From Acidobacteriota bacterium (GTDB lineage: Bacteria; Acidobacteriota; UBA890; WLXD01), in NCBI GenBank assembly GCA_029263295.1, contig JAJCXT010000055.1, positions 81,085 to 145,084 of the forward strand: 64,000 nucleotides of DNA, in the 5' to 3' direction. The notes beneath the pieces are model-generated. The model was not told the origin of the DNA. It ran no database searches and saw only the letters and a list, made by a program, of their open reading frames with translations. Shown here piece after piece: positions 56,116 to 64,000 of the stretch; position 1 is the stretch's first letter; each line of letters begins with the position of its first letter. The position numbers and the translations under genes are program-made.

Positions 56116-58221
56116 ATGCTTTCACCTGTTCTCACGGTCACGGTCAGCCTCGTGCTCGTAGCCGCAATCGGCTACGTGGTCGGCCTGCTCCGCGGTCGTC
56201 GCCTCAGCGCCAAGGAACGGGCCGAGGGCGCTCGACGTCGACTCGCCGAGGCCGACCTCCAGGCAGCACGCGACGCGCACGAACAGCAGCGCGAACGCCT
56301 CGACCGCGCCGAGACCAAACGCGCACGGGCGGTGGCCGAGTGCGAGTCCCTGCGCGCCAAGATCACGGCGCTCCGCACAGAGGCGGATGCGGAACGGGCA
56401 AGCCTCACGGCCGAATGCGACTCTCTGCGAACCCGGGGCGCCGCCGCCCGCGAGGAAGTCTCCGCCGCGCGCGCAACCTCGACGACCGAACGCGACACTC
56501 TGCGGGCCGCCACGGATACCGCGCGCGCCGAACTGGAGCGCGCAGCTCGCCAGCTCCAGCTCCGTGACGACCAACTCGATCACACGCGGCGACAGCTGGA
56601 AACCACAAAGGCGGAACTGGCCGAGTCGCTGATCACGGAGGACCCGTCGCCCAGCGCTGCCGTCGAGCGTGTACAAGAGCGTCTGCGCGAACGTGACGAG
56701 CGCATCGCACGGCTGCGCGGCGACTTTCGCGAATTGGAGGAGCGCTACTCGAGTCAGGTGCGGGAGCGAGACACCGAGTTGGCCGGAGCTCGACGCTCGG
56801 CCGACGAACACGCTGCAGAACTCGAAGATGCGCGGGCAGCTCTCGCGCGAGCGCGCACCCAACTCGACGAACGTCGCGGAGAACTCAGCGCTGCGCGGGC
56901 AGCCGCGAGCAGCGCCGGCGCCAAGCACGAAGAGATTGAACATGACCGCGATGGCCTGCGTAATGAGCTCGAGACAGCGCAGTCAGCGTTGGCCGCCTCC
57001 CGTCAGGAGACCGCCGAGCTCGAGCAGGGCTACAGCGGCCAAATCGAGCAGCGCGCCGCGCACAGCGATGAACTTCAGGCCGCGCGGCAGCGCGCGGAGG
57101 AACGCTGTGCTGAGCTTCAGGAGCACCTGCAAGAACGCGGCCAGAAGCTGGAGAACGCACTGACCGCGCGCGGAGAGATCGAGCGTCAAACATCCGAACG
57201 GGAGCAACGCTCCGGAACGATTCAGACGGAGTTGCGCGAGGCGCTGCAACACGCCGAGGCGGAGCGCATCTCCACGAACGCGATGCTGGCGGAGGTTAGC
57301 GCCGCCGAACAGCAGGCGCTGGCCGAGGCCGAGTCGGTGCGCGGTCAACTCGCCCAGACGTCGGAGGGACTGGTTGAGAAGGAGAACGCCCTCGTCAGCC
57401 TGCAGCGCGAGCATGATGAACAGGCCGAAGAAGCGGAACGCAAAGCGAAAGAGCGAGCCCTCGAGATCGACCACCTGACCCGCACGATCGCCTCGCGAAC
57501 CTCCGCCCTCGCGCACGAGCAGACGGCGACGCAAACGGCCACCGCGCGCGGCGACGCCCTGCAGCAAGCGCTCGACGCCGAGCAGACGCTCGCGCAGGCA
57601 GCGCAAGATACGGTGTCCCTGCAGGAGGAGTCGCTGCAACAGACTCGGGGTGAACTGAATCATCAGACCGTCGCGCTCGAGGCCGCACGTGGTGACTTGA
57701 TCGACTCCGAGAGCCGGGCCGAGCGACGCCTCCGTGAGCGCACCCTGGAAGCCGAGCGCGTTACCACGCTGCTACATAGCCGCGAGGACGAGCTCGAGCG
57801 AGCGACGAGGCTCGCCACCGCGTTGCAGGAACAAACGAAGCAAGAGGCCGAACGGTGTGCAACCCGCGATCAGCGCATCTCGGTGCTCGAAGGAGAACAG
57901 CGACGTCTCCTCGACGGCCGCGACCGCGTTCTTCGCGAGCTCCACGATCGCGAGCAGCAGGTGCGTCAACTACGCGCGCTAGTGCAGGCCGCTCCTACCG
58001 ACAAAGACGACCTCGAGGTGATCGATGGCATCGGCCCCTCGATCGCGACGCTGTTGAGATCCCTCGGCATTCACTCCTACCGCGAAATCGCGGCCTGGGA
58101 CGAGCGCACGATGGACTGGCTGGCCACGCGGGAACCGCAGCTCAAAGGACGGCTGCGTAGTGCTTGGGTCGAGGCGGCCCGCGCAGCACACGCGGACAAG
58201 TACGATCAGCCGCCCGACTGA
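56116..58221 (+). CDS. Membrane-anchored coiled-coil protein with C-terminal H3TH/HhH domain
   Basis: ATG 56116 then TM helix SPVLTVTVSLVLVAAIGYVVGLL; about 550 aa Glu/Arg/Ala coiled coil; DKDDLEVIDGIGPSIATLLRSLGIHSYREIAAW. Confidence 0.85.
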   Translation: MLSPVLTVTVSLVLVAAIGYVVGLLRGRRLSAKERAEGARRRLAEADLQAARDAHEQQRERLDRAETKRARAVAECESLRAKITALRTEADAERASLTAECDSLRTRGAAAREEVSAARATSTTERDTLRAATDTARAELERAARQLQLRDDQLDHTRRQLETTKAELAESLITEDPSPSAAVERVQERLRERDERIARLRGDFRELEERYSSQVRERDTELAGARRSADEHAAELEDARAALARARTQLDERRGELSAARAAASSAGAKHEEIEHDRDGLRNELETAQSALAASRQETAELEQGYSGQIEQRAAHSDELQAARQRAEERCAELQEHLQERGQKLENALTARGEIERQTSEREQRSGTIQTELREALQHAEAERISTNAMLAEVSAAEQQALAEAESVRGQLAQTSEGLVEKENALVSLQREHDEQAEEAERKAKERALEIDHLTRTIASRTSALAHEQTATQTATARGDALQQALDAEQTLAQAAQDTVSLQEESLQQTRGELNHQTVALEAARGDLIDSESRAERRLRERTLEAERVTTLLHSREDELERATRLATALQEQTKQEAERCATRDQRISVLEGEQRRLLDGRDRVLRELHDREQQVRQLRALVQAAPTDKDDLEVIDGIGPSIATLLRSLGIHSYREIAAWDERTMDWLATREPQLKGRLRSAWVEAARAAHADKYDQPPD

Positions 58222-59099
58222 AGCCCGCGTTCAGCGGCGAGCCGTAGTGCTCGCTGCGCCAGTTCCGGTGCGGCAAGCCGCTGGGCAACTTCCGCGAACT
58301 TCGCGGTAGGTCCGCGCCAACGTAGCGACTCGGCGCCATCGATCGACACCGCGTCTGTGCGGAGCACCGCCAGTTCGCGGAACAGCACCGCGTCTCCCCA
58401 GCTCTCGCGCAGGGCCTCTGCCAATCGCGCCGCGCCGCGCACCTTCACCGTCCACTCCGCCGCGTCGTGCGGAATCTGTTCGAGGAAACCGTAGTGGCCC
58501 AACACCGTGGCGGTGGACTTGGCGCCCCAGCCGCGCACACCCGGGAAGCCATCGGCGCTATCGCCGACGAGCGCCAGGTAGTCGGGAATGGCACAGGGAG
58601 GAACGCCGAAACGTTTCTCGATGGCATCCGCGTCCCGAATCTCGCCAGCGCGTCGATCGAACTGCACTACGCGATCACCGACCACGCACTGAGCTAGGTC
58701 CTTGTCTGGCGTGCAGAGATAAATGCGCTCGACGTCCGGGTCGGCCGTGAGCTTGGCTGCCGCCGCCGCCATCGCGTCGTCGGCCTCGAACTCCACCATG
58801 CCCCATACGAGAATCCCCATCGCCCGCAACGCATCCTCCAGAGGGTGGAACTGCGTCGCCAACTCAGGTTCGAGACCCTCGCCATGCTTGTAGCTGTGCC
58901 AGAGGTCGTTGCGAAAAGACTCCACGACGTGATCCGTCGCAACGGCGACATGGGTAGCACCGTCACGCAACAGAGCAAGCACGGAGCTGACCACGCCCCG
59001 CACGGCACCAATCTCGTTGCCGTCGGCATCCTGACGACGTGGCACGGCGTAGAAATGCCGGAACAACTCGTACGTGCCATCTACCAGGTGAATGTTCAC
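58206..59099 (-). CDS. 5'-3' exonuclease (PIN/FEN-like, PolA N-terminal-like)
   Basis: GTG start 59099: NIHLVDGTYELFRHFYA; FEADDAMAAAAAKL; YLCTPDKDLAQCV; DYLALVGDSADGFPGVRGWGAKSTATVL. Confidence 0.92.
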   Translation of the reverse strand: MNIHLVDGTYELFRHFYAVPRRQDADGNEIGAVRGVVSSVLALLRDGATHVAVATDHVVESFRNDLWHSYKHGEGLEPELATQFHPLEDALRAMGILVWGMVEFEADDAMAAAAAKLTADPDVERIYLCTPDKDLAQCVVGDRVVQFDRRAGEIRDADAIEKRFGVPPCAIPDYLALVGDSADGFPGVRGWGAKSTATVLGHYGFLEQIPHDAAEWTVKVRGAARLAEALRESWGDAVLFRELAVLRTDAVSIDGAESLRWRGPTAKFAEVAQRLAAPELAQRALRLAAERGLQSGG

Positions 59100-59119
59100 A
59101 ACGGCTCGTCGGTGGATAT

Positions 59120-60310
59120 CTAGCTGCGCATGCGCTCCGGTCGATAGAACGGTGGTTTGACCACCGTGGCAACTGCGCGGCGGCGGCGATGGTGCACCGT
59201 GACCTCCACCTCGACCTGCGCACCGGGATCGGCGTGCGCAACATCGACAGTGGCGATGACCAGATACTTCTTCAACAACTTCGACCAGACCCGACTCGTA
59301 GCCCGGCCCACCTGCGACCCGTCGGCCGAGTAGACAGGCACTGGCTCGCGACAAACTGTCATCGGCAGATCAGGCATCAGGTCGGCCTCCAGATACAGAT
59401 CCTCCAGCGGCTGCCATTCGATCTCGAGAGGCACCACACGCCGCGCCGCACCTCGATCGCGGGCAGCGAGCAGCGCCTGGCGTCCAACGAAGTTGTCCTT
59501 GTCCAGCTTCACCGCCCATCCGAGTCCCAGCTCGTACGGGTCGTAGCGCTCGTCGGGCAGGTGCGCCGACTCTGAACTGACATAGTCCACACCGATCAGA
59601 ATGAACCCCGCTTCGACTCGCGCAACGTCCATGGCCGCCAGTCCGCACGGCTTGATCTGCCAGCGTCGGCCAACGTCGAGGAGCGCGTCCCACACCTGCA
59701 AAGCATGCTGCTGCGGGATCCACAATTCGTAGCCAAGATCACCCGTGAAGCCCGTCCTTGAGACCTCCACGCGAACTCCATCGATTTCGGCGCTGCGCTG
59801 ACGGAAGAACCCGAGGTCCGCGATCGCGCCGCCCGTGGCGTCATCGAGCAGCGCCCGCGAGTGGGGCCCTTGCAGCGACAGCGCAGCGATCTCGGCCGAT
59901 CGATCTTCGAGTTCCGCGTCGAACCCGAGACCCGCTCGCTTGAACCAGTCGAACGCAGGCTCCGCCGCACACACGATGAACTCGTCGTCGGCCAGGCGGA
60001 AGATGGTGCCCTCCTGCCGGACCGCACCATCGGAGTCGCACCAGGGCGAGTACGAGATCTGACCTGGTGCGAAACGGGTCATGTCCTGAGTGACGACATG
60101 ATTGACCAGACCTTCCGCCTCCGGACCACCGACCCGGTACTTGTACAGTGGCGAAATGTCGATCAGCGCCGCGGAGTTACGTATCGCCGCGTACTCCGGC
60201 TGCACGTAGTCATCGTAGGAACCAACGCTCAGGTAGCCAGACCACTGGCGCCAGTCGTGACTGTCACAGAGGGCCGAGGTTCGTTCGTGGAAAGGAGTGC
60301 CGACCGCCAT
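59120..60310 (-). CDS. GcvT-like aminomethyltransferase-family protein
   Basis: YAAIRNSAALIDISPLYKYRVGGPEAEGLVNHVVTQDM; VSRTGFTGDLGYELWIP. Confidence 0.9.
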   Translation of the reverse strand: MAVGTPFHERTSALCDSHDWRQWSGYLSVGSYDDYVQPEYAAIRNSAALIDISPLYKYRVGGPEAEGLVNHVVTQDMTRFAPGQISYSPWCDSDGAVRQEGTIFRLADDEFIVCAAEPAFDWFKRAGLGFDAELEDRSAEIAALSLQGPHSRALLDDATGGAIADLGFFRQRSAEIDGVRVEVSRTGFTGDLGYELWIPQQHALQVWDALLDVGRRWQIKPCGLAAMDVARVEAGFILIGVDYVSSESAHLPDERYDPYELGLGWAVKLDKDNFVGRQALLAARDRGAARRVVPLEIEWQPLEDLYLEADLMPDLPMTVCREPVPVYSADGSQVGRATSRVWSKLLKKYLVIATVDVAHADPGAQVEVEVTVHHRRRRAVATVVKPPFYRPERMRS

Positions 60311-60474
60311 ACGCCTCGTCCTCCCAGGTTGTGTCCGCCCGCCGCAACTGTCGACCTGTCGCTGCAGATCATAGCGAAAACCGGCGCTCAAGACACACCG
60401 CTCAGGCCCGGTTCGCAAGCACCCTCCAGGCCCGCTAGACTCACGGACGAAGCGGCCTCATCTGGTGGGTAGTC

Positions 60475-62067
60475 ATGAGCCAACGCTACGACGCGATCAT
60501 CATCGGCGGCGGCCACAATGGCCTGATCTGCGCGGCATATCTTGCGCGCGCCGGCCGCAAGGTACTCGTCCTCGAGAGCCGCTATCTCGTCGGTGGCGCC
60601 GCTGTTACCGAGGAGATCAACCCGGGCTTCAAGTACACGGTTGCCTCGTACGTCGTGAGTCTCCTGCGCCCGCAGATCATCGCTGACCTGAACCTACCGG
60701 CGCACGGCTTCGAGTTGCTGCCGCTGAACGGCACGCTCACGCCGATGACGAACGGGGACCACCTGATGCGCTGGCATGACGCTGGCGAGACGCGCCTCGA
60801 GTTGATGCGTCATTCGCCCGCTGATGCCGAGGCCTACGAGCACTTCGCAATGCTCATGTATCACCTGGGCATGGCGGTTAGACCGATGCTGTCGACCACG
60901 CCGGCCGACCCGACTTCGCTCGCGCCCGCCGCGCTCAAGCGACTCGCGGATGTGGGCCGCCAGTTCGGCAAGAAAGCCGACTATCTCTACGATCTCGCCA
61001 AGCTCATGACAATGAGCTCGGGGGACTTCGTCGAGCAGTGGTTCGAAACCCCGGCGCTGCAGGGAACGCTGGCGGCGAGCGGCGTCATCGGCACCTTCCT
61101 CGGACCACGCTCGCCCGGATCGGCGTACGTCATGCTGCATCACTACATGGGCGAGATCGATGGCGAGTTCCGCGCGTGGGGGCTCCCGCGTGGCGGCATG
61201 GGTGGTGTTTCGGAGGCCATCGCGTCGTCGGCGCGCGCGTTCGGCGCGGAGATTCGCTGCGAGGCGCCGGTGAGCCAAGTCATCGTGCAGGGCGGCAAGG
61301 CCGTGGGAGTAGCGCTGGCCGACGGCGAGGAGATCTACGCCGACACCGTCGTGTCGAGCGTCGATCCGAAACTGACGTTCGAGCATCTGGTGGAGGCCGA
61401 GCATCTACCCGACGAGTTCCGCCAGCATATCGCCCGCTACAAGATCCGCGGTTCCTCCGGCAAGGTGAACCTGTCGATCGACGCGCTGCCTGAGTTCACC
61501 TGCCTGCAGCACCTCTCCAAGAGCGACCAGATTGCCTACCTATCGGGCGCCATGTCGATCAGCCCGAACATCGACTACATCGAGCGCGCGTTCGACGATG
61601 CCAAGTACGGGCGCTACTCGCGCAAGCCGTATATGGACATGGTGATCCCTTCGCTCATCGATCCGACGATGGCGCCTGCTGGCAAGCATGTCGTGTCGCT
61701 GTTCTGTGCCTTCGCGCCCTACGACCTGGCCGAGGGCACCTGGAACGATCATCGCGAGGGCTTTGGCGACGCCGTGATCGATGCGCTGGCGCAGTTCGCC
61801 CCGAACATCAGGGACATCATCCTGCACCGCCAGGTACTGACCCCCTGGGACATGGAACAGCAGATGGGGCTCACCCAGGGCAACATCTTCCATGGCGAGC
61901 TCACGCTCGAACAGTTGTTCTTCCTGCGGCCGGCTCCCGGCTACGCCGATTTCACGACGCCGGTCCGTCACATGTACATGTGCGGGTCCGGATGCCATCC
62001 GGGCGGCGGGGTCATGGGCGCGCCCGGCAAACTCGCCGCCGATCGCATCATCGCGGATACCCGATGA
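60475..62067 (+). CDS. Phytoene-dehydrogenase-like NAD(P)/FAD-dependent oxidoreductase
   Basis: YDAIIIGGGHNGLICAAYLARAGRKVLVLESRYLVGGAAVTEE; C-terminal CGSGCHPGGGVMGAPGKLAADRI. Confidence 0.95.
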   Translation: MSQRYDAIIIGGGHNGLICAAYLARAGRKVLVLESRYLVGGAAVTEEINPGFKYTVASYVVSLLRPQIIADLNLPAHGFELLPLNGTLTPMTNGDHLMRWHDAGETRLELMRHSPADAEAYEHFAMLMYHLGMAVRPMLSTTPADPTSLAPAALKRLADVGRQFGKKADYLYDLAKLMTMSSGDFVEQWFETPALQGTLAASGVIGTFLGPRSPGSAYVMLHHYMGEIDGEFRAWGLPRGGMGGVSEAIASSARAFGAEIRCEAPVSQVIVQGGKAVGVALADGEEIYADTVVSSVDPKLTFEHLVEAEHLPDEFRQHIARYKIRGSSGKVNLSIDALPEFTCLQHLSKSDQIAYLSGAMSISPNIDYIERAFDDAKYGRYSRKPYMDMVIPSLIDPTMAPAGKHVVSLFCAFAPYDLAEGTWNDHREGFGDAVIDALAQFAPNIRDIILHRQVLTPWDMEQQMGLTQGNIFHGELTLEQLFFLRPAPGYADFTTPVRHMYMCGSGCHPGGGVMGAPGKLAADRIIADTR

Positions 62068-62088
62068 GGGACTGGATAACCGAAGACA

Positions 62089-63603
62089 ATGGCTGACTAC
62101 GACGTCATCGTGATCGGCGGCGGCCACAACGGCCTGACGGCTGCAGCCTACCTGGCAGGTGCGGGCAAACGCACTCTACTGCTCGAAGCCCGCGGCGAGC
62201 TCGGCGGCTCACTCGCGAACACGACGTTCGGCGAACACTCCGCACCGCTCGGATTCGCCACGGTCGACACCCTCTACCCTGCCGTCGTCGAGGACCTTGG
62301 CCTGACGGGCCATGGCCTGGAGTTGAGCGACGGCTCGGGCACCCTCGTGCTCAGCGGTACGACCGAACCCCTGTGGCTTCCAGCCGCCGATCCCGCTACC
62401 AATCTGAGCGCAGATGATCGCGCCGGCCTCGCCGAGCTGGAGCGACTCGTCAACCTCGCTGGCGTGGCCCTGAAGCCGATCCTCAGCGGCGCGTTGCCAA
62501 CGGTCGAGCCCACCGGCATCGGCGACCTGTTCGACTTGCTCATGGCGGGCTGGCGTCTGCGTAGCCTCGGCAAGCGCGACATGCCGGATGTGATGCGCCT
62601 CCTACCCATGACCCTGCGCGACATCACCGAGGAGCACGTCTCCGACCCCCGCCTGCAAGCGGCGATCGCGTGCCCGGCTCTGCACGGCACGTGGCTGGGC
62701 CCCTGGTCCGCCGGTGGTGGTTTCGCCCTGCTGCATCACAACCCGCCCTGGCGCTCCCAACTGCTCGGCCCTCCACGGTTTGCCAAGGGAGGTCCCGCGG
62801 CGCTGGCTGCTGCGCTCTCCGCTGCCGCCACAACGAACGGAGCCACCGTGAGAACGGCCGCGCGCGTCGCCCGCATCCGTGTGGCCGAAGGCACGGCGGT
62901 GGGCGTGACGCTGGCCGACGGCGAGACGATCGATGCCGACGCGATCCTGTCGGCCTGCGATCCCACGACGACACTGGTAGATCTGCTGCAGCCGGGCTGG
63001 CTGGCGCCCGAGAAACAACGCGCCGCGCAGGCAATCCGCTATCGCGGCACCGTAGCCACGGCGCGCTTTGCGCTGGGCGCGGTGCCCACGCTGCCAGTGC
63101 CCGAAGCGTTAGGCGGCCGCATTCAGATCGGCGCCTCGCTGGTGGCGCTGGAGCAGGCGTACGACCCGGCCAAGTACGACGAGGTTCCCGCGGAGCCGAG
63201 CATCGAGCTGACCTTCCTGGAGACCGAGACCGGGCCCGTCGCGCATGCGTGGGTGCAGCACATCTCCGCCGGGGCCGCGACCGACGCGGGAGGGCGTGAG
63301 CGTGTACTCGAGGCGATCAGCGCGACCATCGAGGCGGCCGTACCTGGCTTCGCCGCACAGGTTCACGCCACGGACCTATCGACCGCCGCAGACTTCCATG
63401 ACGAACTCGGTCTTGCCGGCGGACACCTCTACCACGGCGAACTCGGTATGGATCAGCTGCTGTACATGCGGCCGATCCCGGGGATGTACGATCACAGCAC
63501 GCCGATCAAGAGCCTGTACCTGGGCGGGCCCGGAACTCATCCAGGCGGTGGTGTCACGGGCCTACCCGGCAAACTCAGCGCCGCGCGAATCCTAGACGCC
63601 TGA
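62089..63603 (+). CDS. Second phytoene-dehydrogenase-like NAD(P)/FAD-dependent oxidoreductase (paralogue)
   Basis: YDVIVIGGGHNGLTAAAYLAGAGKRTLLLEARGELGG; C-terminal GGPGTHPGGGVTGLPGKLSAARIL. Confidence 0.94.
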   Translation: MADYDVIVIGGGHNGLTAAAYLAGAGKRTLLLEARGELGGSLANTTFGEHSAPLGFATVDTLYPAVVEDLGLTGHGLELSDGSGTLVLSGTTEPLWLPAADPATNLSADDRAGLAELERLVNLAGVALKPILSGALPTVEPTGIGDLFDLLMAGWRLRSLGKRDMPDVMRLLPMTLRDITEEHVSDPRLQAAIACPALHGTWLGPWSAGGGFALLHHNPPWRSQLLGPPRFAKGGPAALAAALSAAATTNGATVRTAARVARIRVAEGTAVGVTLADGETIDADAILSACDPTTTLVDLLQPGWLAPEKQRAAQAIRYRGTVATARFALGAVPTLPVPEALGGRIQIGASLVALEQAYDPAKYDEVPAEPSIELTFLETETGPVAHAWVQHISAGAATDAGGRERVLEAISATIEAAVPGFAAQVHATDLSTAADFHDELGLAGGHLYHGELGMDQLLYMRPIPGMYDHSTPIKSLYLGGPGTHPGGGVTGLPGKLSAARILDA

Positions 63604-63644
63604 CTACATGTCCGGGCCGATGATGCGCGTAAGAACGTCGCTGG

Positions 63645-64000
63645 CTACCTCGCCGAGGTTTCGCCGAGTTCTTCCAGATCCGCAAGGTCCTTCGTTCGGC
63701 CCGTCGCTCGCTTGTTCTCCACGAAGTGGTCGCGCCCGATGAACGGGATCGTCACCCCGTCGACCCCATGCATCACACGATCGGTCCAGGCGTCCTCGAA
63801 CGCGACACCGGAGATCTCCGTCATCACGTCGATCCTGCGTGGCGGAAGCCCAATCTGGATGACGCGATCAGGCTGGCGCAGGTCCGACTCGCTGAGGCCC
63901 ACGTCGCTGACCGGTGCGCCGAACTCGATCAACGCCTCCCAGACTCGCGCCGCGTTTCCGGGACTCGTTTCGATCCAGATATCGAGATCGCCAGTCGCTC
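63645..64000 (-). CDS. Nucleotidyltransferase-like protein, 5' truncated by window edge
   Basis: Minus frame reads ATGDLDIWIETSPGNAARVWEALIEFGAP...PPRRIDVMTEISGV...VPFIGRDHFVENKRATGRTKDLADLEEL type pattern. Confidence 0.75.
   Translation of the reverse strand, partial: ATGDLDIWIETSPGNAARVWEALIEFGAPVSDVGLSESDLRQPDRVIQIGLPPRRIDVMTEISGVAFEDAWTDRVMHGVDGVTIPFIGRDHFVENKRATGRTKDLADLEELGETSAR

Noticed and set aside
1-64000. CRISPR arrays, tRNA/rRNA genes, transposases, phage genes
   Set aside because: No regularly spaced repeats, no RNA-gene signatures and no transposase or phage motifs noticed in the supplied frames; a tRNAscan-SE/Infernal run would be needed to exclude small RNAs.
63645-64000. 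Toxin-antitoxin or defence system at the right edge
   Set aside because: Only a partial nucleotidyltransferase-like ORF is visible; no partner gene in the window.

Overview
High-GC bacterial chromosomal window. Its style (ADOP permease with PadR, VWFA-TPR protein, STPK-TPR kinase, Oar-like TonB receptor, CRTAC1 and sortilin-like propeller proteins) resembles Acidobacteriota or a related lineage; this is inferred from family content only. I support about 49 CDS plus several repeats, terminators and regulatory elements. I saw no rRNA, tRNA, CRISPR array or transposase. The most interesting signal is an approximately 83-bp intergenic element present four times between 31.3 and 47.0 kb (two on each strand). 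Each copy has a 7-bp half-site (TTCACCG/TTCGTCG) repeated exactly 21 bp downstream (GTCACCG/TTCGCCG), at a fixed 58-59 bp from a conserved ATG, usually preceded by GAGGTG-like sequence. The copies precede an MBL-fold protein, a ChaN-like protein, an NHL-propeller/alpha-beta-hydrolase fusion (coupled to a small HTH-like protein) and an exported protein/methyltransferase-YHS operon. Two copies flank a LytS-like histidine kinase/LytTR regulator pair. The 9-bp direct repeat with 12-bp spacer geometry is that of LytTR operators, so I propose an undescribed local LytTR regulon. Other items worth checking: a 5x CTAGGGG G-quadruplex-capable repeat supplying the yhbY stop codon, a three-copy CTAGCAGCCCGT hairpin family, a Clp D2-only ATPase, an anti-sigma/YCII-like fusion, a membrane-anchored coiled-coil H3TH protein next to a FEN-like exonuclease, and a 105-bp convergent coding overlap.
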